Below, piece after piece: positions 1-9,913 of a stretch of 64,000 nucleotides of DNA. The stretch's first letter is position 1. Each line of letters begins with the position of its first letter. This DNA is from an uncultured Eubacteriales bacterium (lineage in GTDB: Bacteria; Bacillota; Clostridia; Peptostreptococcales; Anaerovoracaceae), in the NCBI GenBank assembly GCA_949286985.1, contig CASEEM010000010.1, positions 1-64,000 on the forward strand. The letters run 5' to 3'. The notes under the pieces were generated by a model. That model was given only the letters and a program-made list of their open reading frames with translations, did no database searches and was not told where the DNA came from. The position numbers were made by a program, and so were the translations under genes.

Positions 1-896
1 TCGCCGAGAACGTCCTCGCCCCGCTCGGCTTCGACATCACCCCGAGCTGCTACCTCGATCCGGACGGCCGCTTCCCGAACCACGTCCCGAACCCGGAGGA
101 CAAAGCCGCCATGGCAAGCCTCTCGGCGCGCGTCCGCGAAACCGGCGCTGACCTCGGCCTCATCTTCGACACCGACGTCGACCGAAGCGCCGCCGTCACA
201 TCCTCCGGGAAGCCGCTCGCCCGCAATGAGATCGTCGCCCTTGCCGCCGCAATCGGTGCCGATGACCACCCGGGCGGCACCGTCGTCACGGACAGCATCA
301 CCTCGAACGAACTTCATACCTTCCTCGAGAAGGGTCTCGGACTGCATCATCTCCGTTATCGCCGCGGCTACCGCAATGTCATCAACGAAGCCATCCGCCG
401 CCGCGACGAAGGGGAAGACGCCTTCCTCGCCATCGAGACCTCGGGCCATGCCGCTTATTCGGATAATTTCTTCCTCGATGACGGCGCCTTCCTCGCCGTA
501 CAGATCGTCATTCAGGCGGCCATCCTGAAACAGCAGGGCAAGGGCATTGAAGCCCTGATTGACGGGCTTGAATCCCCGGCCGAAGCCGAAGAATTCCGCC
601 TGAAGCTCACCGGCGAGAACTTCGCCGAGGACGGAGACCTCATCCTCGAATCGCTCAAAGCTTGGGCGGAGCAGGAAGATGCGCTTTCGCTCGAGGAACC
701 GAATTATGAAGGTGTCCGCGTCAACTTCGATCTCGAGGGCTGCTGCGGCTGGTTCCTCCTCCGGAAGTCGCTCCACGATCCGGTCATGCCGCTCAATGTC
801 GAATCGGAACAGGAGGGCGGCATCGAGAAGTGCCGCCATCTCCTCTGCGATTTCTTCCGCGGCTCTGAAGGAATCGATGCAACGCCGCTCGCCTGA
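1..896 (+). CDS. Phosphomannomutase/phosphoglucomutase, 3' part
   Basis: Phosphohexomutase of the alpha-D-phosphohexomutase superfamily, which interconverts hexose 1- and 6-phosphates in the cytoplasm. The gene enters from before base 1; the frame is open from base 3 and gives 297 visible residues, so domain 1 with the phosphoserine loop is outside the window. Visible are a DGRFPNHVPNPED segment near bases 63-101, the metal-binding loop DTDVDRSA near 168-191, and the sugar-binding ETSGHAAYSDN motif near 430-465, followed by the C-terminal domain. Substrate preference (mannose or glucose) cannot be decided from this part. The stop at 894-896 is followed by a strong hairpin terminator. An internal ATG at 111 is only a methionine inside the protein, not the start. 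Confidence 0.9.
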   Translation, partial: AENVLAPLGFDITPSCYLDPDGRFPNHVPNPEDKAAMASLSARVRETGADLGLIFDTDVDRSAAVTSSGKPLARNEIVALAAAIGADDHPGGTVVTDSITSNELHTFLEKGLGLHHLRYRRGYRNVINEAIRRRDEGEDAFLAIETSGHAAYSDNFFLDDGAFLAVQIVIQAAILKQQGKGIEALIDGLESPAEAEEFRLKLTGENFAEDGDLILESLKAWAEQEDALSLEEPNYEGVRVNFDLEGCCGWFLLRKSLHDPVMPLNVESEQEGGIEKCRHLLCDFFRGSEGIDATPLA

Positions 897-976
897 GCCG
901 AAGGCCGATCCGGCTCGTGCGGCTTCCGGCCGCAGGTACGGCCGGTCCGTGCGGCAAGCAAGTTCATAAGAAGTAA

Positions 977-1006
977 AGTGCGCAGGATGAACCTGCGCAC
1001 TTTTTT
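977..1006 (+). terminator. Rho-independent terminator after the phosphohexomutase gene
   Basis: A 10-bp perfect stem (AGTGCGCAGG with CCTGCGCACT, 5-nt loop) is followed by six T. It lies between two converging genes. The opposite strand has only a broken T run, so it mainly serves the + strand gene and may help stop the ATPase operon. Confidence 0.85.
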
Positions 1007-1064
1007 ATACGAATATTCACTTCTTTGAAGGTGACAGTCGAACTCGATAGGCTGCGTTTCGGGA

Positions 1065-1757
1065 TCACTCGGCCTTGTACGACTCGAGGATCTCCCGGTC
1101 GCGCTGACGCTCCTTCTCGAGTTCCTCTTGGACCATCATGTCCTTGACCTTCATGAGTCTGGTTTGATTGCCGCGTTCGTCCTCACTGAGCTTCATCGTG
1201 ATATAGCGGATGGTATCTTGGTAATCCGGAATCTTGACATATTCGAGAGCATTGACGCGGCGGCGTGTTCTCTCGATCTCGTCGGCGATGAGCATAGCCT
1301 GCTTCTCCATGGCTGCAAGCTGCAGCAGCTTCGGGAAGAGTTCCGACAGCTTCTCGATGGATTTATCGAGCTCGCCGGATGTCGTGGCAAAACCGTAAGG
1401 ATAGACATCGCTGCTGTCCTCGGACTGACGAGTGAAATCGAAGTCCGGAACGTTGACGCTCATGACGTTGATCTCCTTGGCGACCAGCGATACGCTCTGC
1501 TTCGGATACATGAGTGCCTCTTCCATGGCGGCCGGTGCCATGACGGCACGGGCGACGGAGAAGCTGCTGTAAACCTCCATGAGCGCCGGGTCGACCTCCT
1601 CGCGGAGTGCTTTGACCTCGCGCGCCAGCTCCAGGAAACGCTTCATGAGTTCATCGCGCTTATCCTTCATGAGCTTATGTCCCTTGACAGCGATCTTGAG
1701 TTGTCCCTTCAGCTTAGTCAAAACCATTCTCGTCGGTGTTACATTAAGACGGGCCAT
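1065..1757 (-). CDS. ntpD: V-type ATPase subunit D (central stalk)
   Basis: Rotor stalk subunit that, with subunit F (NtpG), transmits rotation between the A3B3 head and the membrane ring. The 230-aa protein has the family start (MARLNVTPTRMVLTKLKGQL), two long alpha-helical stretches near residues 1-70 and 150-220, and usual length. It is the last gene of the ntp operon, 34 bp after ntpB, with its own site AAAGGGGG before the ATG. Confidence 0.95.
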   Translation of the reverse strand: MARLNVTPTRMVLTKLKGQLKIAVKGHKLMKDKRDELMKRFLELAREVKALREEVDPALMEVYSSFSVARAVMAPAAMEEALMYPKQSVSLVAKEINVMSVNVPDFDFTRQSEDSSDVYPYGFATTSGELDKSIEKLSELFPKLLQLAAMEKQAMLIADEIERTRRRVNALEYVKIPDYQDTIRYITMKLSEDERGNQTRLMKVKDMMVQEELEKERQRDREILESYKAE

Positions 1758-1791
1758 GAAATTCCCCCTTTCTGTATACTAAGCTGCGGTC

Positions 1792-3171
1792 TTAGTTCTC
1801 CTTCTTCTCATAGAACTCATCCAGGTATTCTTCGTGAACACGCTTGAGCTCGCCGCGCGGCATCGTGCGGAGGAGCTCCCAGCCGATATCGAGCGTCTCC
1901 TCGATGGAGCGGTTCGCATCATATCCCTGCGAAACGTATTTCTCTTCGAATTCATCGGCAAACTTCGCATAGAGCTTATCGACATCGGAAAGTGCGGACT
2001 CACCGAGGATGGCCATGAGTTCCTTGCATTCCTTGCCTCGTGCATAGATGGCGAAGAGCTGATTCAGGACGTCGGCATGATCCTTGCGGGTCTTGCCTTC
2101 GCCGATACCCTTATCCTTCAGTCGGGACAGAGACGGCAGTACGTCGATCGGCGGCGTGATGTTCTTACGATAGAGATCGCGGGACAGGATGATCTGTCCT
2201 TCGGTGATATATCCCGTCAGGTCCGGAATCGGGTGCGTGATATCGTCCTCCGGCATGGAGACGATCGGGATCATCGTGATGGAACCGTCAATGCCCTTCT
2301 TCTTGCCGGCTCTCTCGTACATCGTCGCGAGGTCGGTATAGAGATAACCCGGATAACCGCGGCGTCCAGGAACCTCTTTGCGTGCGGCCGAGACCTCACG
2401 GAGCGATTCGCAGTAATTCGTGATGTCCGTGATAATGACGAGGACATGCATGTGCTGCTCGAAGGCGAGATATTCCGCTGCCGTGAGTGCCATACGCGGC
2501 GTCGCAATACGTTCAACAGCCGGGTCGTTCGCGAGGTTGAGGAACATGACCGTACGGTCGATAGCGCCGCTCTTGCGGAAGTCGGTCATGAAGAAGTCCG
2601 CTTCTTCATACGTGATACCGACGGCGGCGAAGACGACGGCGAACTTGCTGTTCGAATCGAGTACCTTGGCCTGACGAGCAATCTGTGCTGCGAGGTTCGC
2701 ATGCGGCAGACCGGAGCCCGAGAAGATCGGGAGCTTCTGACCGCGGACCAGCGTATTCAGTCCGTCGATGGCGGAGATACCGGTCTGAATGAACTCGGAC
2801 GGGTACTCTCTGGCTGCCGGGTTCATGGCGAGGCCGTTGATATCGAGATATTCATCGGCGATGATCTCCGGGCCTCCGTCAATCGGACGACCCATGCCGT
2901 CGAACATACGGCCCAGCATGTCCATCGATACGCCGAGCTGATTGCCGTGACCGAGGAAGCGGACCTTACTCTCCTTGAGGTTCATGCCGGTCGAGCTCTG
3001 GAAGAGCTGAACGACCGCATCCGTACCGTTGAGTTCGAGCACGCGGCAGAGTCTCGTCTCGCCGTTCGCGAGCTCGATTTCTCCGAGCTCATCGTAGCCG
3101 ACATCCTCGACGCCCTTGACGACCATCAGAGGACCGGCAACTTCAGAAATTGTTTTATATTCCTTAATCAT
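1792..3171 (-). CDS. ntpB: V-type ATPase subunit B (non-catalytic nucleotide-binding)
   Basis: Regulatory subunit of the A3B3 head. The 459-aa protein has the beta-barrel N-terminal domain, a modified P-loop region ([15 protein letters not shown]) that lacks the Walker A lysine as expected for B subunits, and the conserved [22 protein letters not shown] segment. Its first codons overlap the end of ntpA by 8 bp, a sign of translational coupling. Confidence 0.97.
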   Translation of the reverse strand: MIKEYKTISEVAGPLMVVKGVEDVGYDELGEIELANGETRLCRVLELNGTDAVVQLFQSSTGMNLKESKVRFLGHGNQLGVSMDMLGRMFDGMGRPIDGGPEIIADEYLDINGLAMNPAAREYPSEFIQTGISAIDGLNTLVRGQKLPIFSGSGLPHANLAAQIARQAKVLDSNSKFAVVFAAVGITYEEADFFMTDFRKSGAIDRTVMFLNLANDPAVERIATPRMALTAAEYLAFEQHMHVLVIITDITNYCESLREVSAARKEVPGRRGYPGYLYTDLATMYERAGKKKGIDGSITMIPIVSMPEDDITHPIPDLTGYITEGQIILSRDLYRKNITPPIDVLPSLSRLKDKGIGEGKTRKDHADVLNQLFAIYARGKECKELMAILGESALSDVDKLYAKFADEFEEKYVSQGYDANRSIEETLDIGWELLRTMPRGELKRVHEEYLDEFYEKKEN

Positions 3172-4942
3172 CTTGTTCCGATGCCTCCTTCATCATTTCC
3201 TCGACCGAATCTCTGAGCTGATCGACCAGCTTCTCATACTGACCGTCGACCTCTTCCTCCTTGAGGTACTTGAAACGACCGATATCGTCGCGAATCGGAA
3301 GCGAGGTGATATTTTTGAGCGAAACACCGCCCTCCAGTCCGCGGAGACCCTCATCGTAGTAATCGAGGATCAGGCTCATGAGGCGATACTGCTTGTTGAC
3401 CGAGGAATACGTATCGACCTCGTGGAATGCGTTCTGGTGCAGATAGTCCTCACGGATCATCTTGCAGACCTCGAGCTTCAGCTGATCCTGCTTCGAGAGG
3501 CCGTCGACGCCGACGAGCTGGACGATCTCATTGAGCTCATCCTCTTCCTGAAGCAGTCTCATGGCCTTGACGCGGTGTACCGGGAAGTCCTTATGAACAT
3601 TCTCGGCGAACCATACGTCGAGACGGTCTTGGTAATTCGAATAGCTGCTCAGCCAATTGATAGCCGGGAAGTGTCTTGCGTGAGCCAGCGATGCATCGAG
3701 GCTCCAGAAGACCTTGACGATGCGGAGCGTAGCCTGCGAGACCGGCTCGGAAATATCGCCGCCCGGAGGGGATACGGCGCCGATAGCCGAAAGTGCACCG
3801 ATGCGTCCGTCCTTGCCAAGGCAGACGACCTTGCCGGCTCTCTCGTAGAACTGTGCGAGACGGGATGCGAGGTAAGCCGGATAACCTTCTTCACCCGGCA
3901 TCTCCTCGAGACGTCCCGACATCTCACGGAGCGCCTCCGCCCAGCGGGAGGTCGAGTCTGCCATGAGAGCGACCGAATAACCCATGTCGCGGAAGTATTC
4001 TGCAATCGTGATACCGGTATATACCGAAGCCTCTCGAGCTGCTACCGGCATATCGGAGGTGTTCGCGATGAGCACCGTTCTCTTCATGAGGGATTCGCCC
4101 GTCTTCGGGTCGACGAGCTCAGGGAACTCGTTCAATACGTCCGTCATCTCGTTGCCGCGCTCGCCGCAGCCGATATAGACGACGATATCCGCATCGGCCC
4201 ACTTCGCGAGCTGGTGCTGTACGACCGTCTTGCCGGATCCGAACGGTCCCGGAACGGTCGCGACGCCACCCTTCGCAATTGGGAACATCGTATCGATAAC
4301 GCGCTGTCCCGTGATGAGCGGCTCGTTCGGCGCGAGCTTCTCCTTATAAGGTCTCTCGACACGGACCGGCCAGCGCTGCGCCATCTTGATCTCCGTTTCC
4401 TTGCCGGAAGCGTCCTCGACAACGCAGACCGTCTCATCGACCGTGAAGCTGCCCTCTTCGATCTTCTTGACCGTACCCTTGCAGCGGTACGGAACCATGA
4501 TGCGAAGCTCGACGGCAACGGTCTCCTGAACCGTACCGATGATATCTCCTTCTTCGACCTCATCGCCGACCTTGACCTTCGGTACGAAGTCCCACTTCTT
4601 CTCGTGGTCGAGCGCCGGCTCCGAAACGCCGCGCGTGATGTTCGTTCCGGTCTTCTCGAGAAGCTTCGAGAGCGGTCGCTGAATTCCGTCGTAAATGGTC
4701 GTGATCAATCCCGGTCCGAGCTCGACGGAAAGCGGCGCGCCCGTCGTGACGACCGGTTCGCCCGGCTTCAGTCCCGCCGTCTCCTCATAGACCTGGATGG
4801 ATGCATTTCCGTCGCGCATCTCAAGGATCTCTCCCGTAAGTCCGAGATCTCCGACCCGGACGACGTCGCCCATGTCTGCATTCTCCATGCCCGTAGCGAC
4901 GACAAGCGGTCCGGAAATCTTGACGATTGTTCCATGATCCAT
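3164..4942 (-). CDS. ntpA: V-type ATPase catalytic subunit A
   Basis: Catalytic subunit that hydrolyses or makes ATP in the V1 head. The 592-aa protein carries the Walker A motif GPFGSGKT at residues 232-239, the bulge (non-homologous) domain near residues 110-190, and the conserved [22 protein letters not shown] segment. Length matches the A-type/bacterial V-type family (about 590). It begins 16 bp after ntpG with an AGGT-type ribosome site and overlaps ntpB. Confidence 0.97.
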   Translation of the reverse strand: MDHGTIVKISGPLVVATGMENADMGDVVRVGDLGLTGEILEMRDGNASIQVYEETAGLKPGEPVVTTGAPLSVELGPGLITTIYDGIQRPLSKLLEKTGTNITRGVSEPALDHEKKWDFVPKVKVGDEVEEGDIIGTVQETVAVELRIMVPYRCKGTVKKIEEGSFTVDETVCVVEDASGKETEIKMAQRWPVRVERPYKEKLAPNEPLITGQRVIDTMFPIAKGGVATVPGPFGSGKTVVQHQLAKWADADIVVYIGCGERGNEMTDVLNEFPELVDPKTGESLMKRTVLIANTSDMPVAAREASVYTGITIAEYFRDMGYSVALMADSTSRWAEALREMSGRLEEMPGEEGYPAYLASRLAQFYERAGKVVCLGKDGRIGALSAIGAVSPPGGDISEPVSQATLRIVKVFWSLDASLAHARHFPAINWLSSYSNYQDRLDVWFAENVHKDFPVHRVKAMRLLQEEDELNEIVQLVGVDGLSKQDQLKLEVCKMIREDYLHQNAFHEVDTYSSVNKQYRLMSLILDYYDEGLRGLEGGVSLKNITSLPIRDDIGRFKYLKEEEVDGQYEKLVDQLRDSVEEMMKEASEQDD

Positions 4943-4958
4943 AGTTGCTTACCTCCCA

Positions 4959-5279
4959 TCAGTCATCGCCAAACAGGATGTCTGCGCCGACGGCCTTCTC
5001 GACAGCCTTCTTGATGCTGCTGAGACCGACGCCGTAGCTGCCGTCGCTTCCCGGGATCGGCACGATGGCCGGGATGCGAAGCATATCATACCTCGCGATG
5101 TCACTGTCTATATCCTGATAATATCTTTCGGTGATGAAGATGATACCGTAATCATCCTTCACGAGCCGGTGAAGCGTCTCCGCCGCTTCCTCCTTCCCGT
5201 TGCAAGGGAAGACCTCGAGCCCGAAGGCCTTGAAGCCGAGTACGCTGTCGGCGTCACCGATCATTGCGATTTTACTCAT
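4959..5279 (-). CDS. ntpG: V-type ATPase subunit F (NtpG)
   Basis: Small central-stalk partner of subunit D. The 106-aa protein shows the family pattern: MIGDADSVLGFKAFGLEVF at the N-terminus, a Rossmann-like alternation, and a GIIFITERYYQDI segment near residues 53-65. It overlaps the end of ntpC by 8 bp. Confidence 0.93.
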   Translation of the reverse strand: MSKIAMIGDADSVLGFKAFGLEVFPCNGKEEAAETLHRLVKDDYGIIFITERYYQDIDSDIARYDMLRIPAIVPIPGSDGSYGVGLSSIKKAVEKAVGADILFGDD

Positions 5280-6291
5280 ATGTCTCCCTCAGCCTTTCTC
5301 GAATGACTTCCGGATCCATCGATGCTACCCTGCCGGCGAGCAGGATGCGGATACATCGGATTTCATTCTGTTTCGCGATGATATACGCGACGAGCGGTTC
5401 GATGCCGAAGGTCACGGTCTTCGCTTCACCGGCATATTCCATGAGAAGATCGTCACAGAGCTTCTCCATGCGGGTGAAGGTGCCGTCCTTGGCCATCGCT
5501 TCCAGTCCGTCCGATACAATATCTCCGAGCACCGTCGCCGTGAAATGTTCTCCGACATGCTTGTCATCGTCTTCATACGCGCCGTTAAAGGTCTGCTTCC
5601 CGATGGTGCCTCCCTCGAGGAAAACCTCCTCAAAGAAGCTCCACGGGCGCTCCATCCAGCGGCAGCGCAGGAAGGTCATCCAGTTCAGCGTGTCGATACG
5701 GCGTTCTACATAACCGCGGACGAAATCGTTCTCCGAACGCTCCGCCGCTTCGCGGATATCTTCATAGCAATACCGATCGCAGATGCAATCGATGTACTGC
5801 GGATCGCTCGTCCGCGCGTGCGTGTCGACCGCCGTCGTGACGGCCTCCGCCATATGCGGCGTGAGCGAAATGAAGTCTCTCTCTCGAATGCTCCGCACCA
5901 TCTCCTCTGCCGGAATCGTTCCGTTCTCCATGAGAATATCGGTGCGTTCGATGCCGAGGCCCTCCGCCTTCAGGAGGACCTTGATATTGTGATAATCCGA
6001 AGGATAGCGGAAGACATCGACGGCCGGTTGACCCTTGCTGAGCTCCGTCACCTCGTCGAACATCTCGTGTTCGGCTTGTTCCAGAGCTTCCTGATAATTA
6101 CCGATGGTCAGTGCCTTGCCGTCCGCATCATATCCGGCATCCTGGAGGACCTTGAAGATATCATCGACGCTCTTCGCATCGCAGAGACTCCGCAGTTGTT
6201 CCTCCCGCAAAAGCTTGCTCTCGCAGCTTCGAATGTAGGAACTTGCGTAGATATAAGGATTACCCAAAATCCCGCCTCCTTTCCGGTCCAT
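5272..6291 (-). CDS. ntpC: V-type ATPase subunit C (d-type, rotor cap)
   Basis: Subunit that couples the D/F stalk to the proteolipid ring. The 339-aa all-helical protein begins with the NPYIYASSYIRSCESKLL pattern typical of the family and has usual length. It lies 13 bp after ntpE in the conserved order. The start at 6291 includes a short lead (MDRKGGGILG) before the conserved region; the preceding AAAGGAGG-type site is inside this lead, so a GTG or later start near residue 9 cannot be ruled out. Confidence 0.9.
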   Translation of the reverse strand: MDRKGGGILGNPYIYASSYIRSCESKLLREEQLRSLCDAKSVDDIFKVLQDAGYDADGKALTIGNYQEALEQAEHEMFDEVTELSKGQPAVDVFRYPSDYHNIKVLLKAEGLGIERTDILMENGTIPAEEMVRSIRERDFISLTPHMAEAVTTAVDTHARTSDPQYIDCICDRYCYEDIREAAERSENDFVRGYVERRIDTLNWMTFLRCRWMERPWSFFEEVFLEGGTIGKQTFNGAYEDDDKHVGEHFTATVLGDIVSDGLEAMAKDGTFTRMEKLCDDLLMEYAGEAKTVTFGIEPLVAYIIAKQNEIRCIRILLAGRVASMDPEVIRERLRETYE

Positions 6292-6304
6292 TCATCGCTG
6301 CACT

Positions 6305-6874
6305 CTAGCGGAAGAGTGTCTCGGCGACTTCTTTCGTGCATTCATTCTTGGCTGTCTCCAGAAGGCGTTCGAGCGAAGCGTTGTAGAAGATATCGCCTCT
6401 CTTGACGATACATCCGCCCTCGATCTCGCGCGTCTCCTCGCTGAGCGTCAGCGCACTGCCTTCGAGTTCCTTCGCAAGCGCTTCGCCGAACTTTTCCTTA
6501 TCGCTCGCGGAAAGCAGCACCTCGCCGCCCTCTTCGCGGAACGGCTCGAGCTGCGCTTTGACGAGCCGGAGGCTCTCCTCCGGGGAAAGGTTCCGAAGCT
6601 CCTTACGGGCCGCTTCAAAGCATTCGCCGATCACTTCCTGTCTGGCAGCCAGCTTCATCTTGCGGCTGTCGAGGTCGGCTACCGAAGCGCGGCGCTCTTT
6701 GATCGTCGCCGCCTCCTTCTCAGCCTCGGCGCGAAGCGACTTCGTCTTCGCTTCGGCCTCCTCGCGTGCCGCGGAAAGGATCGCTTCCGCCGACGCCTTC
6801 GCCTCGGTCAACTGTGCCTCGGCATAGGCCTCCGCTTCACGGCGAATCCTCTCCGTGATCGTTTCCATACTCAT
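6305..6874 (-). CDS. ntpE: V-type ATPase subunit E (peripheral stalk)
   Basis: Peripheral stalk subunit that holds the head against rotation. The 189-aa protein has an Ala/Glu/Lys/Arg-rich coiled-coil N-terminal half (residues 5-75) and a folded C-terminal domain with the IEGGCIVKRGDIFYNASLERLL segment that is typical of the family. It pairs with NtpF to make the stalk. It begins 39 bp after ntpK. Confidence 0.93.
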   Translation of the reverse strand: MSMETITERIRREAEAYAEAQLTEAKASAEAILSAAREEAEAKTKSLRAEAEKEAATIKERRASVADLDSRKMKLAARQEVIGECFEAARKELRNLSPEESLRLVKAQLEPFREEGGEVLLSASDKEKFGEALAKELEGSALTLSEETREIEGGCIVKRGDIFYNASLERLLETAKNECTKEVAETLFR

Positions 6875-6913
6875 GCGTTACCTACCTTTCTCTCTTGCAA
6901 GCGGCATTCCGTC

Positions 6914-7390
6914 TTAACCGACCTGGATTCCGTTGTACATGAGGAAGGACATGATGAAAGCAAGGATGGCGTACGTCTCAACCATGACGGCGTAGATGAT
7001 AGCATTACCGAGCTTGCCGTCCTTCTTCGAAAGAAGCTGGATACCGGCAGCTGCTGCCTTGCCCTGCGTATATCCGGAAATGATACCGATGACACCGATC
7101 GGAAGACCGGCAAAAAGGAATGCGAGACCCTGCTCCAGTGTGAGATCCAGCGGGCTTCCGCCGAGAACGCCGACCTTCGTCAGAATCATGATGGCGATAA
7201 CCATACCGTAAATGCCCTGCGTGCCCGGAAGAGCCTGCAGTACCAGCGTCGAACCGAAACTGACCTTGTCGCCTGCCATAACACCGTCTGCTGCCTCACC
7301 GGCCAGACCGACTCCGATGGCACTTCCTACTCCTGCGATTGTAGCTACGGCTGCGCCGAGAATAGCCAATGTCAAACCCAAACTCATCAC
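6914..7390 (-). CDS. ntpK: V-type ATPase subunit K (proteolipid ring), sodium-type
   Basis: Membrane rotor subunit. The 158-aa protein is a duplicated hairpin with four membrane segments. The second hairpin carries the ion-binding Glu138 in MVETYA; the first lacks an acidic residue, as in E. hirae NtpK. Leu54, Thr57 and Gln58 (ALPGTQGIYG) and Gln109 (YTQGKAAAAG) correspond to the known sodium ligands Leu61, Thr64, Gln65, Gln110 and Glu139 of that protein. This is seen in the sequence; sodium transport itself is inferred. Start overlaps ntpI by 4 bp (ATGA). Confidence 0.95.
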   Translation of the reverse strand: MMSLGLTLAILGAAVATIAGVGSAIGVGLAGEAADGVMAGDKVSFGSTLVLQALPGTQGIYGMVIAIMILTKVGVLGGSPLDLTLEQGLAFLFAGLPIGVIGIISGYTQGKAAAAGIQLLSKKDGKLGNAIIYAVMVETYAILAFIMSFLMYNGIQVG

Positions 7391-9369
7391 TTGACCTCCT
7401 CTGTTACATTGATATATTCAGTGTTTTTGTCTAACGGTTTAAATGCTCTGCCGCCGCCTTCATAGAACTTGCCGAAGAACTCGACATACTGGAGACGACA
7501 GGAGTGAACGAATGCACCGAGCGCGTTGATCGAGAAATTGAGCGCATGACCCAGTGCGAAAATGACGATGAACATCAGAACACCGACCAGGCTCTTGCCG
7601 CCCATCGACGCGAGGAAGTTGAAGACCTGCGCGATGGAGGTCGAAGCCAGTCCGAGACCGAGCAGACGGGAGTAGGACAGGATGTCCGAAAGATTGCCCG
7701 TGATGCCGCTGTAGAGATCCCAGATACCGAGACCCTTGCTGATGCCCTTGTTCGTGATAAACGGCAGGATGAACGCCGCTGCGACGCCGATGATCGTCAT
7801 GACCTTGCCGATACCCGGGAGCGATTCATGGACGGAGCCGCCGAACAGCCAGCCGACCAGCCCGAGTACGATGAGGTACCAGGCGAATACGTCCTTGCAG
7901 GCATCGAGGAACTGCCCTTCCTTGATCTCCTCATAAGCCTTGATTCCCATGCCGACGAAGAGGTGAACTACGCCGAGTGCACAAGAGAAGAAGAGGAAAA
8001 TCATCGGCTCCTTCGCCGGATCCAGCCAGAGCGGCTTGATGGTCACAGTCGTACCGAAGAAGGTATTCGCGATGACCGGAATGGCGTCGCCGAAGATGCT
8101 TCCGAACATGATGCCCCAGAATATACTGGAGAATCCGCTGTAGAAGAGCACCTTGAGCAGCTTCGCCGCCCCTCCTTCATAAAGCTTGTACTTCTTAAGC
8201 AGGAAGTACGAAGCCAGGACGAGCAGAATGCCGTATCCTACATCGCCGAACATGATGCCGAAGAAGATGATATAGAAGACCGTATAGATAGACGTCGGGT
8301 CGATCTCCTTCCAGCTCGGGAGCGAATACATCTCCGTGATGAACTCGATCGGTGAGAAGAATTTCGGATTCGACAGCCGAACCGGCACATCATCCTCTTC
8401 CTCCGGATCCGTAAACTCATACCAGCACGTATGACGATCGAGAAGCTCTTCTACCTTCTTCACAGTCGCTGCCGGCGTCCAGCCGTCGAAAGTGAAGGTC
8501 TGCTCGGTGAGGAGCAACTTGCTCCGAACATCGGCGCGGTCGCGAAGGACGATCATCATGTCATGAAAGGCTTCGATCGTCTCCTTGTAAGAGCTGCGCT
8601 CCGCGATCGCGGCGATGATGCGTTCTCTCTTCGCGGCGGCCTCCTCGCTCGCCTTCTTCGCCTGTTCGATATTCTCTTGTACCGTCCCTCGAAGATTCGC
8701 AAACGGAGCATTGGCATAACCGCTGCTCTTCAGGAGGTCGAGGACCTCTTCTTCGTCCGCCTTAAAATACCAAAGGCTGAGATATTTCTGTTCCTTGTCT
8801 TCGTGGACAACATCCACGACGCTGTCGCAGCCGGCTTCGGCCAGCTTCACGGCCAGCGCTTCTGTATCTGTTTCGGGCGGAACGACGCCGAGCCGAAGAG
8901 CCAATGACTTCGTCTCCGTCTCTTCCAGCGGAAGCCCGTAGGTCTTCCACGGTTCCAGCGTCAGGACGAGAGCATCGGCTGCATTCCCCTCGGCGAAAGC
9001 CTCGTTCAATTCCTCGCCGAGTCCGTTGATCTCCAGGACCTGCTGCCGATACGTCTCCTGCTCCGCGAGCATCTTCTCGTAATCGGAGGCTGATACGCGG
9101 CGACGTGCCGAGAACTTCGGCTTCTTGAAGGATCCGTACTTCGTCAGGGTCTCGAGGGCCTGCTTCGCTTCGGCGATCTCCTGTTCATAATGCGCCACGC
9201 CGGCTTCGTCGCCGTCCTTGACGACGTACTCTTTCCAGCGCTCGTCACGAAGCTTCTCCTCCGAGCTTTCGACCTCGACGCAGCGAAGATCCATCAGCTC
9301 CTTGATCAAGGCTTGCTCTTCGTCCTTCATACCTATAACAGATAGCTTTTTCATCTTAACTATTGCCAT
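7387..9369 (-). CDS. ntpI: V-type ATPase subunit I (membrane stator, a-type)
   Basis: Stator that forms the ion half-channels beside the proteolipid ring. The 660-aa protein has a cytoplasmic coiled N-terminal half (about residues 1-350) and a C-terminal half with about seven to eight membrane segments, including the conserved FGxMFGDVGYG and SYSRLLGLGLAS patterns. It overlaps both neighbours (14 bp with ntpF, 4 bp with ntpK). Confidence 0.95.
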   Translation of the reverse strand: MAIVKMKKLSVIGMKDEEQALIKELMDLRCVEVESSEEKLRDERWKEYVVKDGDEAGVAHYEQEIAEAKQALETLTKYGSFKKPKFSARRRVSASDYEKMLAEQETYRQQVLEINGLGEELNEAFAEGNAADALVLTLEPWKTYGLPLEETETKSLALRLGVVPPETDTEALAVKLAEAGCDSVVDVVHEDKEQKYLSLWYFKADEEEVLDLLKSSGYANAPFANLRGTVQENIEQAKKASEEAAAKRERIIAAIAERSSYKETIEAFHDMMIVLRDRADVRSKLLLTEQTFTFDGWTPAATVKKVEELLDRHTCWYEFTDPEEEDDVPVRLSNPKFFSPIEFITEMYSLPSWKEIDPTSIYTVFYIIFFGIMFGDVGYGILLVLASYFLLKKYKLYEGGAAKLLKVLFYSGFSSIFWGIMFGSIFGDAIPVIANTFFGTTVTIKPLWLDPAKEPMIFLFFSCALGVVHLFVGMGIKAYEEIKEGQFLDACKDVFAWYLIVLGLVGWLFGGSVHESLPGIGKVMTIIGVAAAFILPFITNKGISKGLGIWDLYSGITGNLSDILSYSRLLGLGLASTSIAQVFNFLASMGGKSLVGVLMFIVIFALGHALNFSINALGAFVHSCRLQYVEFFGKFYEGGGRAFKPLDKNTEYINVTEEVK

Positions 9370-9682
9370 AAGTACCCACTACCTTTCCGACGATCTTGGC
9401 CACAGCCTCCGGAAGGTGTTCCCCGGCCGCCGCCTTGATCTCTTCGCAAGTCTTACGCTCTTCTTCGGTGCGGTTCTCGTAAAGGACGTCCGCTTCCTTC
9501 GCAGCCTTCGCCAGCAGATCTTTGTATTCCTGCTGCGCTGCCGCCTCGGCGTCCTCGACCAGCTTGCGGGCCTCGCGCTTGCTGTTTGCTACAAGAGCCG
9601 CCGCTTCGTCTTCCGCCGATTTCCGGATGCGATCCGCTTCCGCTTCTGCCGCCCGAACCTGTTCAATCCCTGCTATCGACAT
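9356..9682 (-). CDS. ntpF: V-type ATPase subunit H/NtpF (peripheral stalk)
   Basis: Coiled-coil partner of subunit E in the peripheral stalk. The 108-aa protein is almost entirely Ala/Glu/Lys/Arg-rich helix (EQVRAAEAEADRIRK onward), fitting NtpF of E. hirae in position and length. The frame is open further upstream to 9829, but the ATG at 9682 is chosen because it follows a GAAAGGAAG ribosome site and because a consensus promoter at 9780-9807 lies inside the longer frame. It is first in the operon ntpFIKECGABD. Confidence 0.85.
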   Translation of the reverse strand: MSIAGIEQVRAAEAEADRIRKSAEDEAAALVANSKREARKLVEDAEAAAQQEYKDLLAKAAKEADVLYENRTEEERKTCEEIKAAAGEHLPEAVAKIVGKVVGTYGNS

Positions 9683-9779
9683 AAGCTTCTTCCTTTCTGC
9701 ATCGAAGCGAGACTTCGATGAAAGGAATTTTAATGTTTCCTTTCGTTCCCCTCTCGGATCTTTGCGTGTTGTTGCCTTC

Positions 9780-9807
9780 ATTATAGCACCAAAATCCATG
9801 AAAACAA
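9780..9807 (-). promoter_or_regulatory. Promoter of the V-ATPase operon (extended -10)
   Basis: On the minus strand TATAAT (9785-9780) is preceded by TGC, giving the extended -10 motif TGCTATAAT; a weak -35, TTGTTT (9807-9802), is 16 bp upstream. This leaves a leader of about 90 nt before ntpF. Confidence 0.6.
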
Positions 9808-9913
9808 GCGCATTATTAAAAGCCAACAACCGGATTTCGACAAAAGCATGACAAAATTATTTCATTAAAATCCGGTTGATAACATCATTTTGACACATTT
9901 CTGGTTGTGAGAT

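Noticed and set aside
9683..9829. Upstream extension of ntpF
   Set aside because: The extra residues are not family-like, and a consensus extended -10 promoter lies inside it.
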